From Euryarchaeota archaeon UBA251 (GTDB lineage Archaea > Thermoplasmatota > Poseidoniia > Poseidoniales > Thalassarchaeaceae), in assembly GCA_002497905.1 (NCBI GenBank), contig DAFJ01000099.1, positions 1 through 12,051 of the forward strand: a stretch of 12,051 nucleotides of DNA, in the 5' to 3' direction. Every line of letters begins with the position of its first letter. Within the stretch, counting starts at the first letter, position 1. Under the pieces are notes generated by a model. The model was not told the DNA's origin, searched no databases, and worked only from the letters and a program-made list of their open reading frames with translations. Position numbers and translations under genes: made by a program. Shown one piece after another: positions 5,754 through 12,051 of the stretch.

Positions 5754-7880
5754 ATGGTTGGTGCAACAAGGCTCCCTACAGGTCCAACCGTTCGTGCTGA
5801 CCCATTCATAGTCCGCGCTCTGAATAACTCTCAACAGAGCATGTTAGTTGGTCGCCAGGAGGTGGCCTCTCTCATCATCGATCAAATGACTCATGGTACG
5901 CCAGCCGCCCACCTCATAGTGGGTCCAAGCGGTTCAGGGAGGACCAGCCTGTTGAATTGCCTAGCTCCAGAGGATTCACGCCATATCGGTAATATCTGGA
6001 ATGAGGAGACAAAGACCACGGGCGTCATTCACGAGGCAGTTGCCAAGTTCACTAATCAGTTCCAAATTCCACCTACTCCTCAGTCAGCTGCCGATTACTT
6101 GCGAAATCATTTGGAAGGGAGAACGGGACACTTAGACCTCATAGCCTTTGATTATCCATACATACCTACCTCAGATCTATTGGCAATTGTTCAGAATATT
6201 GTTCCTGCACTACAAACGATGAGGGCTATGACCGTCGTTTCCATGAGTGATACACAGTATCACGATTTGGGCCAATACATTGAGGGGTCATTCGAGTGGG
6301 TTCACCATCTTCTCCCGTTGTCACTTGAAGAGACACGTATGTTGGTCGATTTGAGGATGAATTCGGTATCTCATGAGACAATCCTCAAGCAAGGCGACGG
6401 GATATCTCGTCTACATGCCTACACTGGTGGCAATCCAAAAGAGATAGTTCGCCAATGTGGGTTGCATTTGCGCCATCTGAGATTTCCTGATCGGGATCCG
6501 CCTGCCCCGTTCATGAACCAGCAACTCCCAATCTCATCCTCAATTCATTCCAACATAGGGGGCCCCCATTCATCTAGTAGCCGTATGGGCCCTCGTCCTG
6601 AGCCTCAACGCCCTCTTTTCCCTTCCACTACCGTTGTTCCAGTCCAAGTGAGTCCACCTCATTCTCGTGAAGTGATTGATGACGGCTATGACGCTTGGTT
6701 TGCTGATTCCAAGGTCGAAAATCAGCCCTTGGAATCCTTTGATACGAATCATATAGAGGTGTCTTCGGTTGATATTGAAGATGATAATCGCCCCCTCTTC
6801 GAATCCATCGATGACGACCCTTACGGTGGAATTGGCTTCGATCCGGAGGTGATTCATATTGCGGATCAGGACGAAGTCATCGATTTTGATGAGAGTCAGG
6901 TACTGTATCTTGAAACCGAGGAAATGGAATCTGAACCCCAAAATACGTTAGATCTAGGTGAGGAGGTGTTTGATGACTCGTATGAGGCAACGGATTCCAA
7001 TGATTCGGAACTATTACCAATGGATTCAGGACCCGTATCTGATATTCATGCAACTGATATGTATGCTGAAACCGATGTCAATATCAGTTCTGAACCAATT
7101 GGACTTGAACCATCATCTGATTTTGAACTACCTGAACCGGAAGTTACTATCCAGAGAGATACTGTGAATGTTCCTGGACGCCCTCGTAGTGGAATTTCTG
7201 GGCTTGCAGACCGGATGCGAGAAGCCAATGTACGAATGGATCTCGCCCCACAGGCGCCTCCGACAGAGATTATCGAAGCCATTGATTGGGGGCCTGAAGA
7301 GGAATCTAAAGATGCCCTTACACCCTCTACTGAAGCCCCTGAATCGACACCCGTTACGGATGCTAGGCCTCAAATGCGCACTATTGATCCGATGACTTCT
7401 AGGCCCCCTGATATTGATGAGGACGGCGCTCAACTATGGATGGACCCTAGTTTGACACCTCCACCTCCCCCTCCTGCTGTTCCAGATTACTCGCCTACCC
7501 CTACCCCTACCTGGGAGGAATTCACGCCTCCAGAGGCACCTGTAGGCCAAAATCGTCCAATATTCAATGCTAGAAAGGTCATAGATGGAATTCATGCCAT
7601 CAGAAAGGCCCGTTGGGAACCAGATGAGCCATTGGATCCTACGCGACTGAAAACGATGTCTGAAGCGGATGTACAGATTCTAACTGCAGCAGCTGAACGC
7701 GAGGTGTCACCATCGGACATAGCATTGCAGGCGCGTCTCCAAGTAGGGCGTTCTCGCTTATCTCAGAGATTCAATGATTTGAATCGTACTGGTTATCTAT
7801 CCGTTCGAACAGAAGGTCGGAGCCGTTACTATCGGCTAACAGAGGCTGCATCCAGCCTCTTTTCAGAGGTGAATGAATGA
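5754..7880 (+). CDS. P-loop (AAA+/STAND-like) protein with acidic linker and C-terminal winged helix; function unknown
   Basis: I do not recognise a named family. From the ATG the protein has 708 residues. Residues about 30-245 resemble an AAA+/STAND module: LVGRQEV (31-37) as in Orc/AAA_16 proteins, and a Walker A GPSGSGRTS (57-65) with Arg in place of the usual Lys. A hydrophobic strand ends in DLIAFDYP (128-135), where the usual acidic residue after the Walker B Asp is missing. The strand AMTVVSMSD, LPLSLEETRML and TGGNPKEI follow, in the places of sensor 1, lid and sensor 2. Residues about 250-600 are low complexity, very acidic with proline runs (PPPPPP, PTPTPT at 569-586). Residues about 630-708 form a MarR/ArsR-like winged helix with a basic wing (RTEGRSRYYRLT). 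It is probably a cytoplasmic DNA-binding protein with a weak or inactive ATPase. It heads a three-gene operon. An in-frame GTG at 5718 is the alternative start. Confidence 0.7.
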   Translation: MVGATRLPTGPTVRADPFIVRALNNSQQSMLVGRQEVASLIIDQMTHGTPAAHLIVGPSGSGRTSLLNCLAPEDSRHIGNIWNEETKTTGVIHEAVAKFTNQFQIPPTPQSAADYLRNHLEGRTGHLDLIAFDYPYIPTSDLLAIVQNIVPALQTMRAMTVVSMSDTQYHDLGQYIEGSFEWVHHLLPLSLEETRMLVDLRMNSVSHETILKQGDGISRLHAYTGGNPKEIVRQCGLHLRHLRFPDRDPPAPFMNQQLPISSSIHSNIGGPHSSSSRMGPRPEPQRPLFPSTTVVPVQVSPPHSREVIDDGYDAWFADSKVENQPLESFDTNHIEVSSVDIEDDNRPLFESIDDDPYGGIGFDPEVIHIADQDEVIDFDESQVLYLETEEMESEPQNTLDLGEEVFDDSYEATDSNDSELLPMDSGPVSDIHATDMYAETDVNISSEPIGLEPSSDFELPEPEVTIQRDTVNVPGRPRSGISGLADRMREANVRMDLAPQAPPTEIIEAIDWGPEEESKDALTPSTEAPESTPVTDARPQMRTIDPMTSRPPDIDEDGAQLWMDPSLTPPPPPPAVPDYSPTPTPTWEEFTPPEAPVGQNRPIFNARKVIDGIHAIRKARWEPDEPLDPTRLKTMSEADVQILTAAAEREVSPSDIALQARLQVGRSRLSQRFNDLNRTGYLSVRTEGRSRYYRLTEAASSLFSEVNE
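7866..7872 (+). promoter_or_regulatory. Shine-Dalgarno of the propeller gene
   Basis: GAGGTGA, a seven-base match to the archaeal anti-Shine-Dalgarno, ends four bases before the ATG at 7877 and lies within the end of the upstream gene. It fixes that start and indicates coupled translation. Confidence 0.7.
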
Positions 7881-8908
7881 ACGATTGGCAAGTCATTTGG
7901 AGTCATCAGGTCGAAGGTCCAGTCAACGACGTCGAAGTTGATGAGCACGGGGCCCTCGTTGCTTCGGGACAGACCTTGTTCTCACTCCGAAGCGATGGAA
8001 GCCTACATTGGAGGTCCGATCAAATATTCGATGTGTATTCGATTGAGGTTGCTGGTTCCTCAGTCGCAATTCTTACAGGGACATCAATCCATGTTCTCGA
8101 CAGACACAGTGGTCGTCCGCTCAGTGATGGAAGAAGTATTCCTGGAGGATATCGACAGGTTCTCTCTAGGCCTGGTGGAGGTTGGGTTGCTGCCGATCGA
8201 GGTGACCATCTCCACGTATTCCGGCCAAACGGTCGTGGCATACGCCGTCTCAGGGTAGGGCCCATGCGCGTTTTGGTCGGATGGTTAGACCGGGAACACC
8301 TTCTGATGCTTGATCTCGATGGAGCATTACGTTGCGTTCGTTTACATGGTGAGCATGCACAGCGACGTATCGAAGATCGACGTTGGATGTGGTGCAGTTC
8401 TCTGGAACGAGGTCGGCTACTTCTTCTCGATGTCGAAGGTGCGTTACATGAGGGTGTGCCGAATCCCTTCGGATGGGATGAGCTTGAGCGTATTTCTGAT
8501 GGTGACATTGAGCCATATCGGGCTGTTCGCTGCATGGACGGATGGTGGACGATGAATCTTGAAGGGCGAGTCAGGCATGCATTGGAAGAGAATCACCTTG
8601 GATTTGGTGATGACATAGTCGATCACATCTCATCGGACGGAGCAGGCAGTATACTGACTGCTACGAAGGAGGGTTTACTCCGTTGGAGTATAGCGCCAGG
8701 TATCAGTGGTATCAGAGCAGAAGGTCGCCGTACACAGGAAGAGGAGGAACGCCGTCGTCTGGATTGGCTTCAACGGTCCACGATGTTTGAATCCGCACAA
8801 CAGGCGGAGGACGAAGGTTTGTGGTCACGGGCATTGGAACTCTATAGGGCACTGGGTAGAGATGAGGATGTGCGCAGGATTCTCGGACTTCAGGAGGGGA
8901 GTGATTGA
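7877..8908 (+). CDS. PQQ/WD40-like beta-propeller protein with C-terminal helical tail; function unknown
   Basis: The 343 residues hold repeated beta-strand units about 40 apart with a recurring small-turn-Asp-Gly pattern. Examples are GQTLFSLRSDGSLHWRSD (31-48), IHVLDRHSGRPL (71-82), LHVFRPNGRGIRRL (112-125), LLMLDLDGALRCV (142-154), LLLLDVEGALHEG (181-193) and KEGLLRWSI (264-272). The first resembles PQQ-like repeats. Such propellers are usually binding platforms. From about 283 the chain becomes charged and helical (QEEEERRRLDWLQRS). It ends in a TPR-like hairpin, FESAQQAEDEGLWSRALELYRALGRDEDVRRIL. No signal peptide or membrane segment is seen, so it is cytoplasmic. The ATG overlaps the previous stop (ATGA) and the stop overlaps the next ATG, so it is probably made in step with its neighbours and may bind them. 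There is no catalytic motif. Confidence 0.65.
   Translation: MNDWQVIWSHQVEGPVNDVEVDEHGALVASGQTLFSLRSDGSLHWRSDQIFDVYSIEVAGSSVAILTGTSIHVLDRHSGRPLSDGRSIPGGYRQVLSRPGGGWVAADRGDHLHVFRPNGRGIRRLRVGPMRVLVGWLDREHLLMLDLDGALRCVRLHGEHAQRRIEDRRWMWCSSLERGRLLLLDVEGALHEGVPNPFGWDELERISDGDIEPYRAVRCMDGWWTMNLEGRVRHALEENHLGFGDDIVDHISSDGAGSILTATKEGLLRWSIAPGISGIRAEGRRTQEEEERRRLDWLQRSTMFESAQQAEDEGLWSRALELYRALGRDEDVRRILGLQEGSD
8893..8899 (+). promoter_or_regulatory. Shine-Dalgarno of the DUF357 gene
   Basis: GGAGGGG lies eight bases before the ATG at 8908, inside the end of the propeller gene. It favours that ATG over the adjacent TTG at 8905, although it could serve both. Confidence 0.6.
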
Positions 8909-9195
8909 TGGAGGAGTTGACTGTTGAGCGTGTTCAAGAAGCGATGGACATCACTGATGCGGCGCGAACCAAGGCGACACCACTTGTCGCACCCGGAAGT
9001 GATGAAGAGAGGCGTCTGAATGACATGCTACGGATGTGTGATGATTATCGTAAGGATGCCGCCCATTTTCTTGAGGCTGGAGATCTAGTTCGTGCTTTTG
9101 GTGCAGTGTACTATGCTCATGCATGGGTGGACGCAGGTGTGAGAATTGGATGGTTGGATGGGCATGGCGACGACGAATTATTCACTCTACCATAA
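8908..9195 (+). CDS. DUF357 family small archaeal protein
   Basis: This 95-residue protein matches my memory of the archaeal DUF357 family, a small helical domain with no established function. The central hallmark is YRKDAAHFLEAGDLVRAFGAVYYAHAW (about 47-73) followed by DAGVRIGWL, a helix-turn-helix hairpin. It includes the 'F...GD.VRAFGA..YAH.W.DAG.R.G' pattern that I regard as diagnostic. An N-terminal helix (about 3-22) precedes it. There are no catalytic residues, signal or membrane segments. The start overlaps the propeller stop by one base (TGATG). The stop TAA directly abuts the stop of the convergent PIN gene, with no base between. As the last gene of the three-gene unit, it is a candidate partner of the ATPase/winged-helix and propeller proteins. 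That is inferred only from position. Confidence 0.78.
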   Translation: MEELTVERVQEAMDITDAARTKATPLVAPGSDEERRLNDMLRMCDDYRKDAAHFLEAGDLVRAFGAVYYAHAWVDAGVRIGWLDGHGDDELFTLP

Positions 9196-9579
9196 TCAGT
9201 CCATTAGTCGCAAGCTCCGATCACGTACTACTTCGAGATAAGCGCATCCAGCTGCGGTAAGTCTGCGTTTTAGATCCTTATCTACCGTCAGTACAGGTGC
9301 ATCTAGGCGTTGTGCAAGATGGACTAGGACATCATCGGTATGCCCCTCTCCACCATCGACAATTGTGGCCCGAGCAGTGAGTAGATTCAGGAGTAGGTCG
9401 TTGCGCCCTTTTGCTAATCGCTCAATCTCTTCTTTCGCTTGTGCAGGTAGGATCCAGTTCGCTGGACCAATAGTCCGTTCTATCTCGAGGTCGATATTGA
9501 TGCGCGCATCGACGACAGCAACCCAGCCGCAGGCATCTATGAGTAGGTCGGGCACGGGCTCACCCGCTGATGGTGCCAT
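9196..9579 (-). CDS. PIN-domain (Fcf1/VapC9-like) protein of the aIF2-gamma cluster
   Basis: PIN domains are Mg/Mn-dependent RNases. This stand-alone archaeal type sits beside aIF2-gamma in many genomes and resembles the Fcf1/Nob1 rRNA-processing group. The acidic site is intact: Asp15 in LIDACGWVAV, Glu50/51 in AKEEIERL, Asp82/83 in HTDDVLVHLA, and Asp100/102 in TVDKDLKRRL. The terminal GCAYLEVV strand is also typical. Length is 127 residues from the ATG at 9579, which overlaps the end of aIF2-gamma by 20 bases. A GTG at 9555, three bases after a GGTGAG, would start right at the first PIN strand (119 residues) and is a serious alternative. A TTG at 9606 is less likely. Substrate is unknown. 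There is no antitoxin gene beside it, so a housekeeping RNA-processing role is more likely than a toxin. Confidence 0.85.
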   Translation of the reverse strand: MAPSAGEPVPDLLIDACGWVAVVDARINIDLEIERTIGPANWILPAQAKEEIERLAKGRNDLLLNLLTARATIVDGGEGHTDDVLVHLAQRLDAPVLTVDKDLKRRLTAAGCAYLEVVRDRSLRLMD

Positions 9580-10792
9580 GCCCGATGAGTCGCCATCGAG
9601 AATCAATACGTCGGGAAAGTGTCACGCGACTTGTGATATCTGCACAGATGGGTAGCCGTAGAGTCAGTGTAGTCTTGCCTTTGGAGACCTTGGTTACGGT
9701 GCCGACAGATGTGGCTGTTGAGGCGTTAATCATGAGCATCTCGCCAAGGGCAAGAGGCTTGACGATGTCAGCACTTCCTTCATCACCTGCAACCATTCTC
9801 TCAAGTAGGGTGAGGTCGAGATTGAGTGAATCCCATACAGGGGGCATTTCTCCTTTCCTTGCCATCACCTGTCCAGTTAGGTTGTCTGCCTTTGTCATAG
9901 TAGGGTCGAGAGGCGTAGCGATACCGCAGAGTCCACCTGCGTGCATCTCATCAAGGTCCCTACCCCCTCCTTTCATTGAGATTATTCTTGTCTCGATGGG
10001 CTCCCAAGACTGCTTAGATCCCTTCGTTATTCTTCGACCTGGTGCGATGACAACTTCGTCATCTACAGCAAATGTCCCTTGAATAATCGAACCACCGATG
10101 ATGCCTCCTTTGAGTTGGCTCGGCCGGGCTCCTGGTCGATTGATGTCGAAGGATCGGGCGATTTGCATAACACCTTCTTTTTCTCCTGTTCGATCAGGTG
10201 TTTGAATTCGGTCTTCAATGGCCTCGATGAGGATGTCGAGATTCACATCATGGTGAGCAGATACGGGAATAATCGGCGCCCCATCGGCAATAGTGCCTTT
10301 GACGAAGTCATTGATTTCCTGATGTGATTCCATCGCACGCTCTCGGCTAACAAGGTCAATTTTGTTGTGGACGATTACTATGTTCTCGATACCTGCGATT
10401 TGTAGAGCCGCGAGGTGTTCACGGGTTTGTGGCTGCGGGCATGATTCGTTAGCTGCGATTAAGAGCAGAGCCCCGTCCATAATCGAGGCTCCAGAAATCA
10501 TGACAGCCATCAGGGTCTCGTGACCGGGGGCATCAACGAATGAGATGGTTCTCTGCAGTTCCTTAGGATTATCCTTCCCTCCATCTGGGCGCTTGCCCAT
10601 CGCATAGTGCTGGCCGTCATCGGTCCGATAGAATGCGGTGTCGGCATATCCAAGCTTGATTGAGATGCCACGTTTCCTCTCTTCAGAATGAGTGTCCGTC
10701 CATGTACCCGAAAGTGCCCGCGTCAGCGTTGTTTTTCCATGGTCGACATGTCCAACAAGTCCGATGTTGACCTCTGGTTGACGAGGTAGCAC
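9560..10792 (-). CDS. eif2g: Translation initiation factor 2 subunit gamma (aIF2-gamma), zinc-knuckle cysteines absent
   Basis: The GTP-binding core of aIF2, which delivers initiator Met-tRNA to the small ribosomal subunit. The G motifs are complete: GHVDHGKT (14-21), the switch I region with WTDTHSEERKRGIS (31-44), DAPGH (87-91), NKID (143-146) and SA (178-179). Domains II and III follow, with GGSIIQG and CxxGL-type strands and LALGEMLMI. At 410 residues the length is normal. The switch I to G3 segment (about 50-82), where archaeal proteins usually carry four zinc-binding cysteines, has none here and instead reads TAFYRTDDGQHYAMGKRPDG. The start is a GTG, 24 bases after the S6e stop, with no clear Shine-Dalgarno. 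The invariant PEVNIGLVGHVDHGK at the N-terminus supports it. The gene is read after rps6e and overlaps the PIN gene, the usual archaeal order. Confidence 0.97.
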   Translation of the reverse strand: MLPRQPEVNIGLVGHVDHGKTTLTRALSGTWTDTHSEERKRGISIKLGYADTAFYRTDDGQHYAMGKRPDGGKDNPKELQRTISFVDAPGHETLMAVMISGASIMDGALLLIAANESCPQPQTREHLAALQIAGIENIVIVHNKIDLVSRERAMESHQEINDFVKGTIADGAPIIPVSAHHDVNLDILIEAIEDRIQTPDRTGEKEGVMQIARSFDINRPGARPSQLKGGIIGGSIIQGTFAVDDEVVIAPGRRITKGSKQSWEPIETRIISMKGGGRDLDEMHAGGLCGIATPLDPTMTKADNLTGQVMARKGEMPPVWDSLNLDLTLLERMVAGDEGSADIVKPLALGEMLMINASTATSVGTVTKVSKGKTTLTLRLPICADITSRVTLSRRIDSRWRLIGHGTISG

Positions 10793-10816
10793 GGACAGGC
10801 TTCATCCACTCCAAGT

Positions 10817-11308
10817 TCACTCGTCGCTGGATTCGCCGGCGCCGAAGATGTCGCCGAGGGCACGAGCACCCTTCTCTACGACTGTGAGGTTAATTTGTCG
10901 AGTGTCCACGGAAATCGTGTTACCTCGTAGGTTTCTGCGGCGGCGAATGCCATCGTATTTGTAGCGGTAGACCTTCCCGTTCTTGCGAACGTAACGCTTC
11001 CCTTTGTAGCCAGTTCCTGGGCCGACAAGGACTGCGTTAACACCTGCGCCATGGAGATCAGGTCGCATTGGAGTCCCAGTCTTGTCACTGCCGCCGGTGA
11101 TGCGGAGGGTGTAACCGTTCATGTCATCATGGATGTTGATACCAGACACATCGTCTCCAATCTTTTTCCCAAGGAGCGCGTTGTAGTTGTTCCCAGAAAC
11201 CTCTGTTTGGTATGACGGGGAGTAAGTTCGCTTGTCTCCTTTCGCGTTCTCACGCTCCATCTTAGTCTTGGAGTCATTGACAACGGCCTTGAAGACTCGG
11301 TCCGACAT
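10817..11308 (-). CDS. rps6e: 30S ribosomal protein S6e, with internal and C-terminal extensions
   Basis: S6e is a small-subunit protein found only in archaea and eukaryotes. Recognisable are the N-terminal strand, NYNALLGKKIGDDVSG (41-56), the core signature GYTLRITGGSDKTGTPMRPDLHG (65-87), and the basic RRRRNLRGNTISVDTRQINL segment (122-141). At 163 residues it is longer than typical archaeal S6e (about 125-130). Extra residues lie near 11-38, at 99-121 (a Lys/Arg/Tyr-rich YKGKRYVRKNGKVYRYKYDG) and in the acidic tail ESSDE. The ATG at 11308 is chosen because GGTGAG ends four bases before it. The in-frame GTG at 11317 is part of that Shine-Dalgarno. A TATA-like box lies further up, so the gene can be transcribed apart from orc1. 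aIF2-gamma follows 24 bases downstream. Confidence 0.95.
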   Translation of the reverse strand: MSDRVFKAVVNDSKTKMERENAKGDKRTYSPSYQTEVSGNNYNALLGKKIGDDVSGINIHDDMNGYTLRITGGSDKTGTPMRPDLHGAGVNAVLVGPGTGYKGKRYVRKNGKVYRYKYDGIRRRRNLRGNTISVDTRQINLTVVEKGARALGDIFGAGESSDE

Positions 11309-11312
11309 TGTA

Positions 11313-11318
11313 CTCACC
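11313..11318 (-). promoter_or_regulatory. Shine-Dalgarno of rps6e
   Basis: GGTGAG on the minus strand, four bases before the ATG at 11308. It contains the competing GTG (11317-11315) and so decides the start. Confidence 0.6.
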
Positions 11319-11340
11319 GCAACTCGCCGACAATTGGCCC

Positions 11341-11347
11341 CTATAAG
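11341..11347 (-). promoter_or_regulatory. TATA-like box before rps6e
   Basis: CTTATAG on the minus strand is centred 36 bases before the S6e ATG. A start about 25 bases downstream would give a leader of about ten bases containing the GGTGAG. It lies in the 64-base gap after orc1. It is the only TATA-like stretch there. Confidence 0.45.
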
Positions 11348-11372
11348 AGCGGTTCGCTACATTCGTAGATGC

Positions 11373-12050
11373 TCAATCACCCTTTGCACTCCGGTTCAGT
11401 TCCTGTTCCAGCCGTTTCTCGATGGTCGCAGGAAGGATGTTTACAGCTCTGATTAATGTGGTTCGACCGCGCCCCTGTAGGGCGTTTCCTGTCTGTGTTG
11501 AAACAAAACCAATCTCCTCAAGCCGCTTGATATATCCCCAGAATGAAGTATGTCCTCTTCTCTCTTTACCGAACTCTTCGCATACAACGTGGTAGAGTTT
11601 CTCCGCATCGCCGCTAGATACAGTCTCGGCCCGACGCAGGCGGCGACAGAGAGCGAGTAAGGCCATCTTCTGTTGATCTGTGAGTCCATCGACCATATCT
11701 GGTTCGATACTAGATGATAGGCGAGAACTGGGTTGTATGTCCTCGATAGTCATCTCGTTCCCTCCTCTCTGCTCTGCTCTTCTGATGGAACTTTGGAGCA
11801 ATTCGATAGCATGACGAGCATCTCCGGTACTCGCTGCGTAGCCAGATATCCGTGATAGTGCCTCCTCAGGAACACTGCCTGGGCGACAGGAAGCAGTAGT
11901 CCTCTGCAAGACAATTTCACGAAGCTCCTCCTCGCCATAGCGTTCGAGACGAATGCGATTGCTTTGGCCGAACCTCGACTTCACTGCAGCCTCAAAGAGA
12001 TGTACAATCGGTTCTTGACTCACAAGAATCAGAGATAATGTGCCTGATTC
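11373..12050 (-). CDS. cdc6: Orc1/Cdc6 replication initiator, C-terminal part (N-terminus outside the window)
   Basis: Archaeal Orc1/Cdc6 binds replication origins and loads the MCM helicase. The frame stays open to the window edge, so the Walker A and B part is missing. The 225 residues present begin at the sensor 1 strand (TLSLILVSQEP). They continue with VKSRFGQSNRIRLERYGEEELREIV, the usual 'R..' strand and lid helices, and then sensor 2 (GDARHAIELLQ, Arg79 of the visible part). The C-terminal winged helix runs from about 125 to 205, with HTSFWGYIKRLEEIGFV followed by the Gly/Arg-rich wing QGRGRTTLI. This order and the GDAR motif separate it from general AAA+ or STAND proteins. The sensor 1 Asn of the common 'ISN' motif reads as Gln in SQEP, a small deviation. 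A GTG at 12023 is internal, not the start. It is followed by rps6e on the same strand. Confidence 0.93.
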   Translation of the reverse strand, partial: ESGTLSLILVSQEPIVHLFEAAVKSRFGQSNRIRLERYGEEELREIVLQRTTASCRPGSVPEEALSRISGYAASTGDARHAIELLQSSIRRAEQRGGNEMTIEDIQPSSRLSSSIEPDMVDGLTDQQKMALLALCRRLRRAETVSSGDAEKLYHVVCEEFGKERRGHTSFWGYIKRLEEIGFVSTQTGNALQGRGRTTLIRAVNILPATIEKRLEQELNRSAKGD

Positions 12051-12051
12051 G

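Noticed and set aside
8020..8535. 171-codon open frame on the minus strand
   Set aside because: Antisense to the propeller gene; Arg/Ser/Pro-rich with no motif and no ribosome site.
9196..9579. Toxin of a VapBC toxin-antitoxin pair
   Set aside because: No antitoxin-sized gene with a DNA-binding fold is adjacent on the same strand, and the position after aIF2-gamma is the conserved housekeeping one.
9580..9606. TTG start for the PIN gene at 9606
   Set aside because: It would lengthen the overlap with aIF2-gamma to 47 bases, has no ribosome site, and adds residues that are not part of the PIN fold.
9570..10082. 170-codon open frame on the plus strand
   Set aside because: It lies opposite domains II and III of aIF2-gamma and shows only the low-complexity Ser/Arg/Leu composition of an antisense shadow.
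9560..10792. SelB or EF-Tu-type elongation factor
   Set aside because: The WTDTHSEERKRGIS switch region and the PEVNIGLVGHVDHGK start are specific to the initiation factor gamma subunit.
11309..11317. GTG start for S6e at 11317
   Set aside because: That GTG forms part of the GGTGAG ribosome site of the ATG at 11308.

Overview
The window is archaeal chromosomal DNA. It carries Orc1/Cdc6, ribosomal protein S6e, translation factor aIF2-gamma, a DUF357 protein, and an HMG-CoA reductase for isoprenoid lipids, none of which fits a bacterium. The reductase is of the bacterial-like class II, which among archaea is known from Thermoplasmatales and Archaeoglobales. Together with a full SMC-ScpA-ScpB set, moderate GC, acidic protein insertions and almost no intergenic DNA, this points to a Thermoplasmatota-related euryarchaeon. 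A marine group II (Poseidoniales) genome is my best guess. The domain assignment is firm and the lineage is inference.

Layout from left to right. (1) Positions 3-4191, plus strand: the 3' two thirds of smc, then scpA and scpB, joined by 4-base start/stop overlaps. This is the condensin operon for chromosome compaction and segregation. (2) Positions 4188-5483, minus strand: class II HMG-CoA reductase, the committed step of the mevalonate pathway. Its stop shares a CTAG with the scpB stop. (3) Positions 5484-5753: the only real intergenic region. It is AT-rich and lies between divergent genes. It holds a perfect 11-bp inverted repeat with a third half-site, two or three TGTGAATT repeats one helical turn apart, and a TATA box 25 bases before the next ATG. 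(4) Positions 5754-9195, plus strand: a tightly coupled three-gene unit of unrecognised function. It encodes a P-loop protein with an atypical Walker A and B, a long acidic and proline-rich linker and a C-terminal winged helix; a PQQ-like beta-propeller with a helical tail; and a DUF357 protein. (5) Positions 9196-12050, minus strand: orc1/cdc6 (cut by the window end), rps6e, aIF2-gamma and a PIN-domain protein, read in that order. The S6e, aIF2-gamma, PIN order is a conserved archaeal translation cluster.

The strongest candidate for something undescribed is the three-gene unit in (4) with its structured promoter. The P-loop/winged-helix protein looks like a DNA-binding regulator or scaffold, and the repeats next to its own promoter are an obvious candidate target. 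A second notable point is that aIF2-gamma has lost all four cysteines of the usual archaeal zinc knuckle. No RNA genes, CRISPR arrays, insertion sequences or clear terminators were seen. Both convergent gene pairs meet with no spacer.
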